Source: Gentiana macrophylla
Lineage: Eukaryota > Streptophyta > Magnoliopsida > Gentianales > Gentianaceae
Reading direction: 5' to 3'
Assembly (NCBI GenBank): GCA_026214975.1
Contig: CM047805.1
Coordinates: 110,789,845-110,853,844 of the forward strand
DNA length: 64,000 bases
Shown: positions 22,671 through 36,145 of the stretch, piece by piece
How positions within the stretch are numbered: position 1 is the first letter of the stretch
Layout: every line of letters begins with the position of its first letter
Translations under genes and position numbers: made by a program
The notes under the pieces: generated by a model
The model's input: only the letters and a program-made list of their open reading frames with translations
Database searches by the model: none
What the model was told of the DNA's origin: nothing

Positions 22671-24389
22671 TGTTAGGTGTAGTGCCGAAAGACAATTTGT
22701 GTAATTGTTTTTAATAATGGATGATGAGAATTTATCTCATCTTAGTTACTTGCTTTGTGCTTGTAAAGTGATACCGCTTTGAAAACCCTAAGTATATCTC
22801 AGATGTATGTAACCACTTAACTTTCGGTGTATGGATTACACGTGAGGATTGAGTTAGTGGAGATATGCTTAAAGCTGTTAGTCCGTGGTGAACTTAATCG
22901 AGTTTAGGGTCTCTTGATTAAAACACCAATAATGCACCCAGAACACCTTAGGGTGTGATAGTCTTATCGGTTTGTCGGTAGAGAGGTACTAGGTGGGGCA
23001 TTTATATATGATGGCATTCATATAGATTTGGACCGATTTAATCTGAATTTCTCGGTATAATTCCGTAATCGAGGAATCTTATTAAATCATTAGATGATCA
23101 TATATGGATCAACCTTAATCTCGAGGTGATCACAGGTGTCGCTTGTCCAGGGTAGTGTTTGATGTGTTAGTTACGGTTCACTTAAATATGTGTTCCAAGC
23201 CACTTCTCATTGGCACTATCTCCGGATGAATGAGTAGTTACGATTTTCGCAGACATGGAATCCATTCCTTCCTGCGGGAAGTAGAGACGATCCCTTATTT
23301 GTTAGCCCTAAGAAAATGATCGATCCGGGAGTTCACATTTGACTAATTAGCTACTAGTCGAGGATATGTGTACTAATTGATCATCGAGGGGTTAATGGTA
23401 AATAAGGATAAGATATTCTCGAGTCGGGTTCACGGAGACTTCCCATTCGAATGGACGATCTATGGAGGGTTAATCCGTATGTAGTGATTATATCAATGGA
23501 CGCTTATTTACTCATGGGTTGAGTATAAGTATACATCTATAATTGGTAGAGTTCGATTTGGGTTTCGGTGGCGTAATCTCGGAATTAATAATTAATGTAC
23601 TTATTACATTCGATGAATAATTAATTATTGGAGCTCTTGGTTATAGTCCATGGTCCCGATGTGGCTTCTATAATTCGGAATGATATTCTTGTTATTTGGG
23701 CCTCAGTGATAATTAATTGGCTGGGCTAATTAATTGATATGCATGGATATTATTTAGTTGAGCTAAATAATATAATACACATAAAATACATTTTATGTGG
23801 GCTAAAACCCTAGGGAGGTGGCGCCATTTGTGATCTCCTTTAGCACAAGAATTGATTTTCTTGTGTTATGGAAAAATAAAAGATATTCTTGTTATATGAT
23901 TGGTTGGATGACTTGTTATTTGATTTCCTATTGGTCAATACATGTCACAATTAGTCATTAAGGAAAATATCCTTTTATTTTGTTTAATTAATTATTTATT
24001 TAATTAATTAATACTTGGAGGCCAAGGATTTACTCTCCTATAAAAGGAGAGTTATTCCAAGGGAAATTGAATGGAAAATTTCGCCCCACTCTTTAAAAAA
24101 GAGAGAAAAAATTTTGTTTCTCTTGTCTAGGGTTTTAGAAGAAGAAAAACTTTGAGTTTTTTCTTGGTGTTGCATATCAAGGAGGTTCGTGTATCAAGAA
24201 GGGTGTCCACCAACCGCCGTTTGGAAAACACATCGGAAGATCTTGGCATCTCTTCCTACTATTGGTAACTTGATCTTAACCCCCTTGTAGTAGTTTAAGT
24301 CCTTTAATTATGTATTGTGGTATATAAATCGTGATCCATCCGCTGCGCATAGATCTAACTCGTTTAGATCTAAGAACCTGCATCCTTCA
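22671..24389. mobile_element. Solo LTR, Ty1/copia-type, copy 2
   Basis: About 1.72 kb starting TGTTAGGTGTAGTG, aligned with copy 1 at 2684-4468 over its whole length in the same orientation. Shared blocks include 'ggcatttatatatgatg', 'ttggaccgattt', 'gaatccattccttcct', 'actctcctat' and a 'gatccatccgctgcgc' U5-like end. No primer-binding site follows, so it also looks like a solo LTR. The right boundary (ending ...TCCTTCA) is approximate. Confidence 0.6.
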
Positions 24390-25229
24390 GGACTTAGATT
24401 ATTCCACGCGCGCGCCGCCGCCACCGTCCGGCTCGGCTCGGCTCGTGCTCGAGCTCGAGCTCGGTTCGGTTCGGGTGCTACTATTAATTTTTTGGACAAA
24501 ATTTACCATAAATTAATTTTGTGATGTGATTGTGTCATTCGACATTAGACTGCGGGATTTAATCCCACATGGCGTGAGGAATAAAGGGGCGCCTAGCTTC
24601 TTTCCTTGAGGGAGTAGCTTTATCATCAAATCAAATATGATTGGCCGGATTTAATCCCACATGGCCTATTGTTTGACTGATTCGCTCAAATATGATTGGC
24701 CGAGACACATCATCATCAAATCAAATAATTGAATCAGATATGCATGATGATATTTATTTTGTTAGATCTACTAAATAATATGAATTGTACTATTCACATG
24801 ATTTATTTTCTAGATTAATATTCCGTAATTTAATCCGTAAATTACGGATCTATTCCGTAAATCACTCCACACACGATACACTACCCAACAATATCTACAA
24901 CAACAAAGATGTAAAGAAGCAGCAAATTGGAAGCTGGAAAAAAAAGTAAACAAAGCACTTAACAAGACCTGATAAGTTCCTATTACATGCACTAATTACA
25001 TATTTGAAAAAGTTGGCTGACCTGATAATTATGCAAGCGTTGTTATTAGATTGCCATTTGCCATCAACATCCTCAACTAAAGATCGTGATGGATGTAAAA
25101 GAGCAAAATAAAGAAAGCGGGCATTGTCTTGATAATTTGGAACATATTACAATCGGAAGGTGTTTATGGCTTTGTATTAACTAAGCAGCCTAAACATGCT
25201 TGTCTTCTCCTTTGTTTTTTTTCGTCGGT
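24390..25229. other. Non-coding DNA with short direct repeats
   Basis: Starts with a CG-rich stretch (GCCGCCGCC, CTCGGCTCGG, GCTCGAGCTCGAGCTCG) at 24405-24475. 'gatttaatcccacatggc' occurs at about 24557 and 24648, and 'caaatatgattggccg' occurs twice nearby. No gene recognised. Confidence 0.45.
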
Positions 25230-26760
25230 GTTTCCACAATCTTGGTGAACTCTGAATCTGAGAGTTTCGAGGCAACATTTCCAAATCCTCGACAGTTATT
25301 GTACCAAAGTGAATGTTCCTCTTAGCATTGGAAGGCTGAGAATTGATGGATTCTCATTGGACACATTCTTGCCCAAATTCTTCAAGAATCTTTTTAGTTG
25401 TTAGCGTAAAATACTGGGCTGTGAGTCATCTGCATTGTTTGAGGTAGGAGACAAGAGCGCAACCTCGTCATATATAGTAGCAAAAGTTTGTGAATCAGGC
25501 ACGGCTGGGGTAGCCGTTTCTGGTGTTCTGTTCTCTATAAATGCTTTCCTTTCGTCAGTTGTGTAGGTCTTAAGCATTACAAACCTTCGAAGCATTTCAC
25601 CATTGATAAGCTTATCGTGTTACTTGACAAAACACGCTACTTTTGTGTTATCCATTGGAATGGAAATTCGTTCGAAACAGACTGCCCCTGTAAATATATG
25701 GTTATGTAGTATGTTAGTATTGGTTTAAAGAAACCAAACTTGCTAAGCACAACCATTTGAATCGGAACGAACAACATAATTTTTTTAAAACATAGATCAT
25801 TTAATGAGAACGCATTCATTACTAATGCAAGTTAAACAAGTGTTAGTGTAATTTAAGCAATGTTATAGGTAAATGAAATAGATGTTATGAACATTTACTT
25901 ACTTTTGTACTATTAATTATATATATAAACAAGGAAACTGATATCATTATTGAAATGAGTACCTCATCTTCTAGTTTCTTTAATTTATTTCAGCTGCAGT
26001 GAATGGACTAAGTTTTTCAGCATTTGGGGGTTTGATTGTGCTTCTTATGTTTGTATTTTCATCATTCAAAGTCATCGGTAGTTTGATCCTGCCAGGGTCA
26101 ATATAGATAAAAATTAAAATATGGTACAATGCCATAGTCTAAACTTATAGAAGACATTTATCATGAGATTATATTTTTACATTACCTAATTTCCATTGCA
26201 GATTGCACTGTGCATCTAGAACATTCGACGTTCCAATCCAACCCAGCTTCAACGGTCATTCCATAGTTTGCACAAACAATGTAGTAAAGAGGATTACGTG
26301 TAACACTAAAGCGAACTACGGCTTTTATCCAGCATGCTTTGGTCTACACATCAAGTAAAAGTAGGTTAGACAATTATTTTCCTAAGTCAATCACTTGAAC
26401 ACACAATACCAAGTTGAAACACAAGAATCTCATACAATACTCGCAATCAAACCTATGTTTAAATGGATAAACATCCGTGGGGACTAATACTATCTTTACA
26501 ACATACTTCAAATGATCAAATCAATTGGAAATGACTTAACACATGCATGGATATTTGACGAGGCATTAGTCCATGCTCACGCAATGAAACCACTATTATA
26601 TTGACTATATAGCTATGTGAAAGAACCATACCAGATTCACGAATGAACCTCTTTAATCCACGTATTTCTTTCGATGTGCCTCTGAGGCAACAATGTGTTT
26701 GGGCTTAGTTGTAGAATCCATAGTGATTTCTGCTGAGAACATTTCCGGCTCACCGCATCA
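25230..26760 (-). pseudogene. RPA1-like (OB-fold/zinc-finger) remnant, possibly Helitron-borne
   Basis: Reading the minus strand, VITLIGDAV near 26770-26740 resembles an OB-fold strand. A segment at 26345-26190 reads NPLYYIVCANYGMTVEAGL then NVECSRCTVQSAMEIR, with cysteine spacing like the C-terminal zinc finger of replication protein A. A GT-AG intron (26189 down to about 26082) joins it to KLPMTLNDENTNIRSTIKPP. RKAFIENRTPETATP lies at 25590-25500. Stops and frame changes are present. RPA-like genes are carried by plant Helitrons, but I see no helicase or Helitron ends here. Confidence 0.35.
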
Positions 26761-27989
26761 CCAATTAAAGTGATCACAAACTCAGATCTCAACTCTCACT
26801 GACTTCACAAGACTCAGGGTTAGCATATGCATATCTACATACATTCAGTTTTCTAAGTCTCAACAAACTAGGAACTCATCCTTAACAGTTTAAGGACATT
26901 TTAGACATTTACCAGAAACTATTTCATACTTAATCATGACTCTTCAGAGAGTATAAACATCCAGTAGCCCACAACATAACACTTATGATGGATCTTACTA
27001 CATTTTCATAAGGAAATTTTTCATAAGTATTATATTTTCACCTTTATCTTAGGACTAATGTCCTAACATAGACATATCCCAAGATTACCGGGCGACAACC
27101 CTTCTTAAGCGGATCATATGCTAAATTCTTTAAACATCTTATCAATTCATGTGAACCCTGACAACCAAGCAGTATCTAGATCTATCACTATAAATCCTTA
27201 TTTCAAAAAATAAGAACTGTCATTTCCAAGATCTTTCAAGACAAAGTTCTAGAACTACCAAACATTAATTGACTGTAACACGGCGATGTGAATCTTTCAA
27301 GACAGGTGTCATACATATTAAACTTAGAAAATCATGACTCTCCCACTAACCTTCTTGCACACACAAAGCTCATCTTTATATTGATCACATCAAACTCCTT
27401 TGATTATCAAAATAAATATCGTTCTTTCAAAAAATAAAATAAAAAATAAAGACTGTATTTAATCAGAGAAACTTGTTTGTAATCTTACGTTATTGTTGTT
27501 CTTTCCTTTGTTATGGATGTTAAACGTGAATGACTGTAGCTCAAGTTTATTTAGACCTTGGATTAAGTTGAATGAGATTTCCGGGTAGTATTTCTATCGG
27601 CTTATATGTCGTTTGGTTTTTCCGAGTCTATTTTTTCATTTTCACTTTGTAATGATGTTAATGAATCCAGACTAACATATATATAATTGATTTATTTTAA
27701 TTATATGCGTGTCAAACATTTTTTCTGGATAAGAACTCAGTATTCAGGAAGGGGGCGTCACAATATCAAACTCAAAGAATACTGATTCATAGACATGCAC
27801 AAAGGTAATAATAACTTTTTAGAATTTTGATTAATTAAACGAAGATCTATGAAATAAACTTCAACTCTGGAAGGCCACCACACTCTCTAAAGCATGTCGC
27901 TCTATTCTAACGAAATGGTGATCACCACGACACCTTACTATCATATGTAGACTGCCCGTCTACCGATCTCTGTTACGAACGAGCTTGAT
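26761..27989. other. Degenerate intergenic DNA
   Basis: No gene recognised. Read on the minus strand, the 26.9-27.4 kb part has the feel of untranslated 3' sequence of a retroelement, but no protein domain or LTR end could be identified. Confidence 0.3.
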
Positions 27990-28890
27990 AAATTGCCTCA
28001 ATCTTTTTTGGGGGCCGCGACGAGGAAAAAAAAGGGATTACATCTTGTTGCTTGGAAAGACATCTGTCGGCCTAAATTGCTTGGTGGTCTTGGCATTCGA
28101 TCGGCGTTGGGGATGAATAATGCGCTTCTTGCAAAACTTGTGTGGCGGTTATTAACTGAGCCTGGGAAGCTGTGGGTGTAGATCTTAAAACAAAAGTATG
28201 GCTCACCTTTCATTTCACCTAAACCAAACAGTTCTCCCATTCGGCGTCACATTTGCACTGTTGCTGATTCCATCCGTAATGCACCAGGGGTCGACGATTA
28301 AGGAAATTTCTTTTGGACCCCAACCTCCATGGGCAAATTCTCTGTAAAGTTGGCGTATTTAATGACCCAACACGACTCCGGTGCTATCGCAAATTCAACC
28401 AAAGTTTGGCAGCATATTTGGTCGATCAAAAGACCTCTCCATGGCAACCTCCTTCGTTGGCAAACCCAAAAGAATGCCCTCCCCACGGCAGCCCTATTAT
28501 TGTCTTCACGACACCATTACTGAAGATGAGACGTGTGGTGTTTGTGGTACGTCCCTAAAAACCTCGATTTATGCGTTACGTGATTGTCATTGGGTAATGA
28601 ATATGTGGAAACATGTGATTCACCAACATTGTTAGCCTCAATTTATCTCGGAACCGGATACGACTACCTGGCTTAGTCAATGTCTTAGCGTGAACATGTA
28701 CGAATACGACAATATTGAGTTTTGGAGATTTCTCTACCGCGAGCTTATCCATGAGATTTGGTATTGGAGGAACCAAGAAATACATGGAAATGATGTACGT
28801 CGACCTCCAAAGATGGTCTTTATCTCTAAATCAATCCGTAAAGCCCGTGACCTTAGACTAGCATGAACGTAGTATCTAAAGTGCCTGTAA
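27990..28890 (+). pseudogene. LINE (L1-type) C-terminal remnant with zf-RVT
   Basis: Resembles the end of plant LINE ORF2 after the RT: HLVAWKDICRPKLLGGLGIR and NALLAKLVWRLLTEPGKLW at about 28035-28180, then KFSVKLAYLM near 28330, a zf-RVT-like CGVCGTSLKTS near 28535 and WRFLYRELIHEIWYWRNQEIHG near 28720-28790. Frames change repeatedly and stops occur. No RNase H domain is readable after it. Confidence 0.75.
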
Positions 28891-29074
28891 ATAAATTTAT
28901 GTAATTGCCTCTGCGTTGTATAGCTTGTATATTCTAAGTTTTTCTTAATAAAATATTCGGTTTCGAAAAAGGAAAAACTCTGAAATAAATCGTAGAAATA
29001 CACGCAACTTAATTGAATTAAATAAAGCATTGCTCAGGACTCAAGTCCATTATGTTAAAGTTAAAAAAAAAGTG

Positions 29075-29391
29075 GGTTCTATTGGCACACACCAAATTAT
29101 TTTTGGCATCCATTATTTGAATATTTTTTCTGCTGAACAAAACGTCATCCCTATTGGTGTTCATCCTTGAACACCAACGTCGGCGATATTGACGTTGGTG
29201 TTCAAGGAGGAACACCGATGGACTGACGTCCTTAAGTTGTGCCACTTTTATAACGTGAACGTTGGTGTTCAAGGAGGAACACAAGTGGGGATGACGTTCG
29301 TCTTTTTGAAAACAGTGTGGTGCCGAAGTAATTTTTTATGGTACAGAAAGTAAATGGGTGTCAGAAGTAATTTGGCGTGTGCCAATAGAAC

Positions 29392-29392
<1 letters not shown>
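29075..29392. mobile_element. MITE with 25-bp-class TIRs
   Basis: The left end GGTTCTATTGGCACACACCA matches the complement of the right end TGGCGTGTGCCAATAGAACC, with about 25 bp of TIR in all. Inside, 'acgttggtgttcaaggagga' occurs twice directly (29190s and 29260s) and once inverted (29155-29180). The 318-bp element has no coding capacity and is flanked by A-rich sequence on both sides. Confidence 0.75.

Positions 29393-29429
<37 letters not shown>
29393..29429. repeat. A37 homopolymer
   Basis: Thirty-seven consecutive A residues directly after the MITE and a little upstream of the FAM91 leader. Confidence 0.9.
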
Positions 29430-29430
<1 letters not shown>

Positions 29431-29841
29431 ACCCCTCAAAAAAACCAAAAACAGAAAAGAAAAAACGCATATACAGCAGTATTGATTTTCAGGTCCCTGT
29501 TAGCCAAATTGACAAATTTAATTCGACCCCTGTAACTACGTTGCTATCTGACTTTGCCATTTTAATACCAAAAGACAGAGAGTTGTCCCCTCTTTATGGA
29601 TCTGGGACTCTAACGTGAGATCTTCAAATCTTTACAGAGCTCAGTTCAGCCCTAGATTTGCTCCACCTGAAGTTAAGTTTGCAAGGTAAACTTGAATCTC
29701 AATTGGACATGCATACATTCAACGCGTGATCTGATGTTGCAATATAAATCCTGTACAATCACTTACTTTTGGTTTTTGTACGCAGTTTCAGAGGAGCTAT
29801 ATTTGCAATTGCGTGCATAAACTGTAGATTGAGAGTCGAAA
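29430..29841 (+). other. FAM91 gene promoter-proximal region and 5' leader
   Basis: A probable 5' UTR intron runs from GCAAG|GTAAAC (donor at 29686) to TACGCAG (ending 29785), 100 bp, leaving a leader exon before and about 56 bases before the ATG. The exact transcription start is not visible. Confidence 0.5.
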
Positions 29842-32800
29842 ATGCAGCATGCTCCGGCCACAATTGAGGAGCAGTTGGTACTGAAAGCGATCAAAGAAGA
29901 ATGTCCATGGGAGAATCTTCCTAAGCGTCTGCAAGCTACTCTGAATTCTAAAGAGGAATGGCATAGACGGTATACTTTTCATCTACACCTGTAGTTTAGC
30001 AAACTTATTACACAGCTACATTTCATAATCGATTTGTTAAACTGAAGCTGTTTTGATGAACTTTAGGTCTAGTGGTGTAGGTTGTGGTTGGATTTTGAAG
30101 TTTTTTCTTTGCTTTCCGAGTTAATGTGGCCTGCTTAACTGATTCCCGTGTTTTTATTAATGGAGAAATGGTTGAGCGATCCTGACGTTGTTTGCTAGTT
30201 GACTGAACTGATAGCATGCGTTCTTTTTCTTTCCTTTTCAATAAACCTGATCTGGATAATGATTGATGTTGCCTTAATTGGGGGATTGACTATGCTGCAA
30301 TAGGATTCAAAGGTTTCTTTTGGCAGGCATTTGGATGCTGAGCTTGTTATCTTTGACGATGCTTGAAATGCTTCTTATCTTGATTTATTTTTATCCCATT
30401 GGTGAAGACAGGGATTTAGAGCTGTGTTAAATTATCCTTATAAGAGTTTCTACAACAAGAGCAAAGCTCAGGCCTTATTCTTGGAAATAATTTATGTTTT
30501 GGAAATACTTGTGAAATTTTGTCTATTGTAATGACCCATCCCCTTAATCGAAACGGAGCTTTCGGCACATGCAATTATGTCAGTCTTTCTAGCAGTAAAA
30601 ACCACCACCACGGAGGTAATTAAAATAACAGAAAATATCGGAAACATTAGGTTTCATAACACTCCCATCACTATGGCGATGTATTTGTCGCTAGATCGAC
30701 GTGACCAGAGCAAATAGTAAAATCATAGACAATTTAAAACAACCCTTTTGATGTAAAGACCTCCTTATCTCGATAACCATGGTTAATAGCCTCTAAATCT
30801 GAAAAATCCTGACATAAATGATCATAATTCTTACATCAGCATTTAATCAGAACCGCAACTCTAATTGATCATTCTATGGGGCACATGAACTAAGGGATAA
30901 GAAAACTGTAGAAGTGTTTAATATGTTAATTATTTAACTCCCAACAACTTAAGCTTTTGGGAGAGATAGTAATTCAACATGATATCAGAGCAGAAGGTCA
31001 TTGATTCAAACCTCTCTGCCAACATTGCCTTCCGATATATTGTTTCATGTATTGGGCCTCTTTGATGGCCTTGTGGTGCCCTTTATATGCCTTTTTTGTG
31101 CCATGTTGGCTCAAATTTGTTATAGGCTCACACTTGAGTGGGCGTGTTGAAGTGTTTAGTATGTTGATTATCTACTTCCAACATGCCTAATCTGTGTGTT
31201 CTATGTCGATCTCTGATTTGTGGGCATCATGTAAATACCCTTCGTCTGAAATTGGATCATAAACGATTGTAATATCTTCCTCCCTTGTAGAAGTTAGCGT
31301 GGTAATAGTGGAGTTGGAGGGGGGTGGCGCCGATTTGTGTTTGTAGTAGAGTTATGGGTTTGATATTTACTTATAGGATGATTTAGAGAGGCGAGTTCCT
31401 ACTAAAACTCCTAAATAAATGGGCAAAAGTTTTTAATTAAGAAAATACCTTAATACCCCTGTAATTAGTTGTGGGGTATTACAGTCCATTGCAACATAAG
31501 CAAATGCTGTTCATGATTTTTTGATAGTGTCGTTCATGTTCTGAGTGTCAATTTTGGGTGTATATATCCATTAGTGCAACCATGTATTGACCTCAAAGCT
31601 TTCAATATCTTTTTATTCTCCTCTCCCCTCCTCCTCTGATGTATTCAACTTTAAAACATATGTAATAACTTTGTGAACAAGTAACATGTGATGAAACCTT
31701 CCATCTCAATATTCTGATGTTGGACGAGAAATTGCTTGATGGGAACTGGAAACCAATCAATGACAAATGGGATGTTTGTTGTGCTTTTTATTTTTTATTT
31801 TCATTTGTTGCATGCTTTTACTAACGCCATGGTTAGTTGGATTTGAAAATGTGTCGATCTTGTGTTTTATGCAGGATAATTGAACACTGCATAAAAAAAA
31901 GACTCCAGTGGAACATTTCATTTGCTCGCAAAGTATGCAAAGAAGGTGAATATTATGAAGACCTGATGCGTTATTTACTTGAAAAAGTCTAGCAGTGAGT
32001 ATTTCACTGTGTTCTATTTACTATAATAGAATATCCTTTTAATCGTGGCCTTGTTCTTTTTTACATAAACCATATATTACATATATCACCAGTCTGTCCA
32101 TAAACAACAAAAAGTAATAAGTAAAAACAGAAAAAACAAAACGGAGGTAAAGTTCTTAAGATTTTTGTAACATCCAAAGAAATGTAGAACAATAGTGGTG
32201 CAATCTTTACAACCATAATAAGTGTTTCAGGGTAGTGCCGATTACTTTCAATGTCTTATGTTGTAGATAATGGTTTAGTATATATACTATTTTCTTATAT
32301 AATTCAATTTTTTTTCATAGACAATGTTTCATCAACTGACTTGAGATCTATCAATACGGTGACAGATGCAAAATATACAATTCACACTTGATGGAACTCC
32401 AACCTAAAGCCCCGTGTGATTTGCCTTGGTCATTTTCCTAAGGCCTCATGGACATATAAGATTTTGATCCTCTCAATTCCTAAAAAAATTCGTTTAAGAA
32501 TATACTTTTGGTGAAATTTGAATAAAGTGGTCAGAGGTGATATGGACACGGTCACATGGTGATTAGTTTTGTTGTAAGCACCCTTCAAATACTAGAAAGC
32601 ATTGTGACATTATGATTTTTTTGAATGGGATAACACAACACACTCTTGCTTTGAAGATATTGTTTTGAAAAAAATTATTTGTCTGCTTCATTTTTATATT
32701 TAAAATTTTTTAATATCACAAGCAACTCCTCCAGGGAAGAGCAGATCTGCTTCTCACCAATATGCACACTAGAAAACTAAAGACTTCGGAAGTAAAAGTA

Positions 32801-35800
32801 CATAGAAACCAAAAAGCTCTACTATTCTAAAGAGCCTTACAAATTGGATATGCTTTTTAATTCATCTTTGCAGAGGTAGAATTTATTATACTTTGATTTT
32901 AACTGACTATCTTGTACATCGGCTCATCACTTAGGTACACACATTTTGAAACTTGTTTTTGTTTGCCTTCTTTTAACTGCTTTTATTTTTCTTCATTTGT
33001 GTGTGCAGTTGTTTCCCTATCATCTTGCAGAGTATGTTTGTCGAGTAATGAGGGTATCTCCTTTCAGATACTACTGTGACATGATATTTGAAGTCATGAA
33101 AAACGGTACAGTTTTAGCTTCTCATAAACACGTGTAATGTTATTTTACTATTTTTGTAGCATTGTATTAAATCATTGTCAGCTTGTATTATCATATTATC
33201 TGATTGTGTACTTTTTTTTCCCTAAGAGGTTAAGTTGCGACCACACAACACCGTTTGTTGAAAGTAACAGCGGCCTCCGTAGATATGTTCACAATATTTT
33301 TTTTTTTTTTCTTGGAAAACAAATTTTATTTATATTAAGGCAAATCAAAAAGAAATTACTAAAGGCGAACCAACCCGCCTTGTGAAAGTCCATAACACCT
33401 CTGCACCTAACCCCACCTCATTAAAACTTCTTAGCAACAAAATCGAATGGGAAAAGTCCACTAAGAGGAAAGAGTATGAGTATTCAGTGCTGTGTCAAAA
33501 TTTAAAATATAAACCTTCTATCTATGAAACCCTTAAATTACGGCTCTCAAAATTTGTTTCGTCCCTTCCTCACAAGGATCCCTTTCTTCATATTGACCTC
33601 CTTAAGCATTGTATGTAGAGTTGTGTTTTCCTCAATCCCATGTGATGATGTGTTTGACCTTAAAGCCATCTACTGGACATCCACCTTCTTTGCAATTTTT
33701 ACTGTTGCATCCACTAGCTCTGATTCAACTTTTATTCCTTGTGAAAAGTCCACATAGTAATCCTCCAAACCTTCATAAGTAGACAATCCTTCACTGGCCC
33801 CATCGTCATCCTCTTCATCCTCTTGTCTTTGCCTTGCCCAAAAAGTGACCTCTGATTCTCTTCCATTCAAGGATAACGTATGGGGCAAAAAAGGCTTTGC
33901 GTTGTCATCCAAGTGAGCCTCTAATACAAATTTAATATCATATGTAGGCACCATACGCAATTTACCTCGGTCAACTACTTCAGCATCTTTTTCCTCATCA
34001 ACCCAAGGCATCAAAAGCTGTTGCACAATTCGTTCAACATCCACGACGCATACCTCATGTTCCATTTCCTCAACCCTACGCCGATAGTCAAGTCCTCATC
34101 AATAGGAAAGTCATCATCAAAAGTTTCAAGACCTCATTGAGACAAAATGAGCTGCAGAATTATCTCAGCAACTCACCTCGAAATTTTTCCCTTGGTCCAA
34201 AATGCATGTACCTTCGTCTCACTATTCAATGCATCAAGCTGCTGCTCAGAAGGACGTTCCTCATGCTGTTGGACTTGGACCGTCAATTCCCCATCCTCAT
34301 GAAGAAGAGAATTCTTATACTCTTCTATTGCCATGCCATTCATCTTCCCACCAGATTGCATTTTTGGTGTGTATTCCTTCCAAATAGTGACAGGCTGTTG
34401 ATCAATCCGATTGTGGGGGTTCTCGAGCACAAGAAACCTTTCCATAATCCATGCCCAATACACTTACAAAAATCACTATATTCTGGCCATGATTCTGGTT
34501 CCACACGTTGCCACTGCCCAGTATGCGCATCTTCACCAATCCAAATCCTATGCCAACGTGGCTTAACCAAATCTTCTTCACGTTATTGGCTTGAATATGC
34601 ATTATCTCACTAAAACGGATTTCACTTTTGAACTGTTAAATTGCCATCTTGCCCAAAAGCTTAAGTTGTTCCGGAGAAGTGTAATTTATACATTGATATA
34701 GTCTTACACCAACTTAAGCAGAGTTTTGTTTGTTTGTTTTGTTTTTTTTTACCGGTGAGGATTTCTATCAGAAGATCAAATAATCAAATCTTGCATTTTT
34801 CGGTCTTGGAAGCGTCTTAAGCATAAGTAATACATGACATTCCTGCTGTCCTGCTCACCATATACTTAATTAATTATTTATATACTTTTTTCTTTTCACG
34901 GTATCCTTTTTGACATCTGCTTGCAAACACAAATAATGAAAGGATTCTATCTGTGGTAATTGTTCTTGTGATGTATTTAATTTTTTTGGGATGTGATTCT
35001 GTGCTGAAATGTTTGCTGATGATCTTGTGTTCATTTGGTCTTCAGAGCAACCTTATGACAGCATACCGAATTTTAGTGCAGCAGATGCTTTACGGCTGAC
35101 CGGAATTGGGAGAAATGAATTCATTGACATCATGAATAAATGCAGATCTAAGGTAGTCCTTACCAACAACAGTAAGATTTTATGTTGGAACTTGGAATTA
35201 CATTTTTAGGCCACTTATGATGTGAGGTGCAATTTAGAGTTCAAATGTTTATTTTTTATTTTTTTATATTTATTATTATTATTATTTTTCTTTTAATTAT
35301 AAAATTTTAAATTTATGATATTATGATTATCTTCATTTTCTGTACATTCAGGGATGTCATTGAGTATATGGAAAGACCAATGTATAGTTTGATTTAGTTT
35401 CGTTCATTTCCCTGTTAGCGTACAATATTTCTGTCTTAGCAGCAGTATCTTGTAGGAGCAATTGTTAACTATTACTTTTATCGGGTAGTGCCTTATGTTA
35501 GTTCTTACTTGATTTTCTTGCTCATAGTAGAAGATAATGTGGAAGCTAAACAAGTCTATAGCCAAGGAACTATTGCCTACTCAGCCTGTGGACTTTGCTA
35601 TTGAGCCATGGTGGGTAGTTTGTCTTGTCAACTTCACTCTGGAGGAATTTAAGGTGTGTTCGTATGTCCAATTTCTGTCGCAACTGAACAAAGGCCGTGT
35701 TATTTTATTTGCTAAACTTTATTCTTTGGATAAATGCATTGTTTCTAGAAACTTACAGAAGAAGAAATGGCAACAATTGATAAAATTTGTAAAGAAGAAG

Positions 35801-36078
35801 CAAATTCTTTCATTCTTTTTGATGCTGAGATTGTCAAAGGACTTTACCGGCGTGGACTGATCTATTTTGATGTACCTGTTTTCTCTGATGACCGTTTTAA
35901 AGGTAACTAACGCCTCTCGATTTTCTTTTCATCAGAGATACGTTAAGTGTCACATATTGTTAGTGTTCTTGTTTACTGAGTATATGTAGCCTATTGCAGC
36001 ATAACACAATTAGTAAGTGCATTTGTACATCAATTTTATATGCTCACGAGTCTATTCTCACTATGAAGACAGAATATC

Positions 36079-36145
<67 letters not shown>

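Noticed and set aside
24308..24524. Arg/Ala-rich frames over the CG-rich stretch
   Set aside because: All three frames are open because of GC-rich simple sequence; no homology pattern.
33137..33757. Short + strand frames in FAM91 intron 3
   Set aside because: They lie over the antisense LINE and intron DNA and do not join in phase with neighbouring exons.
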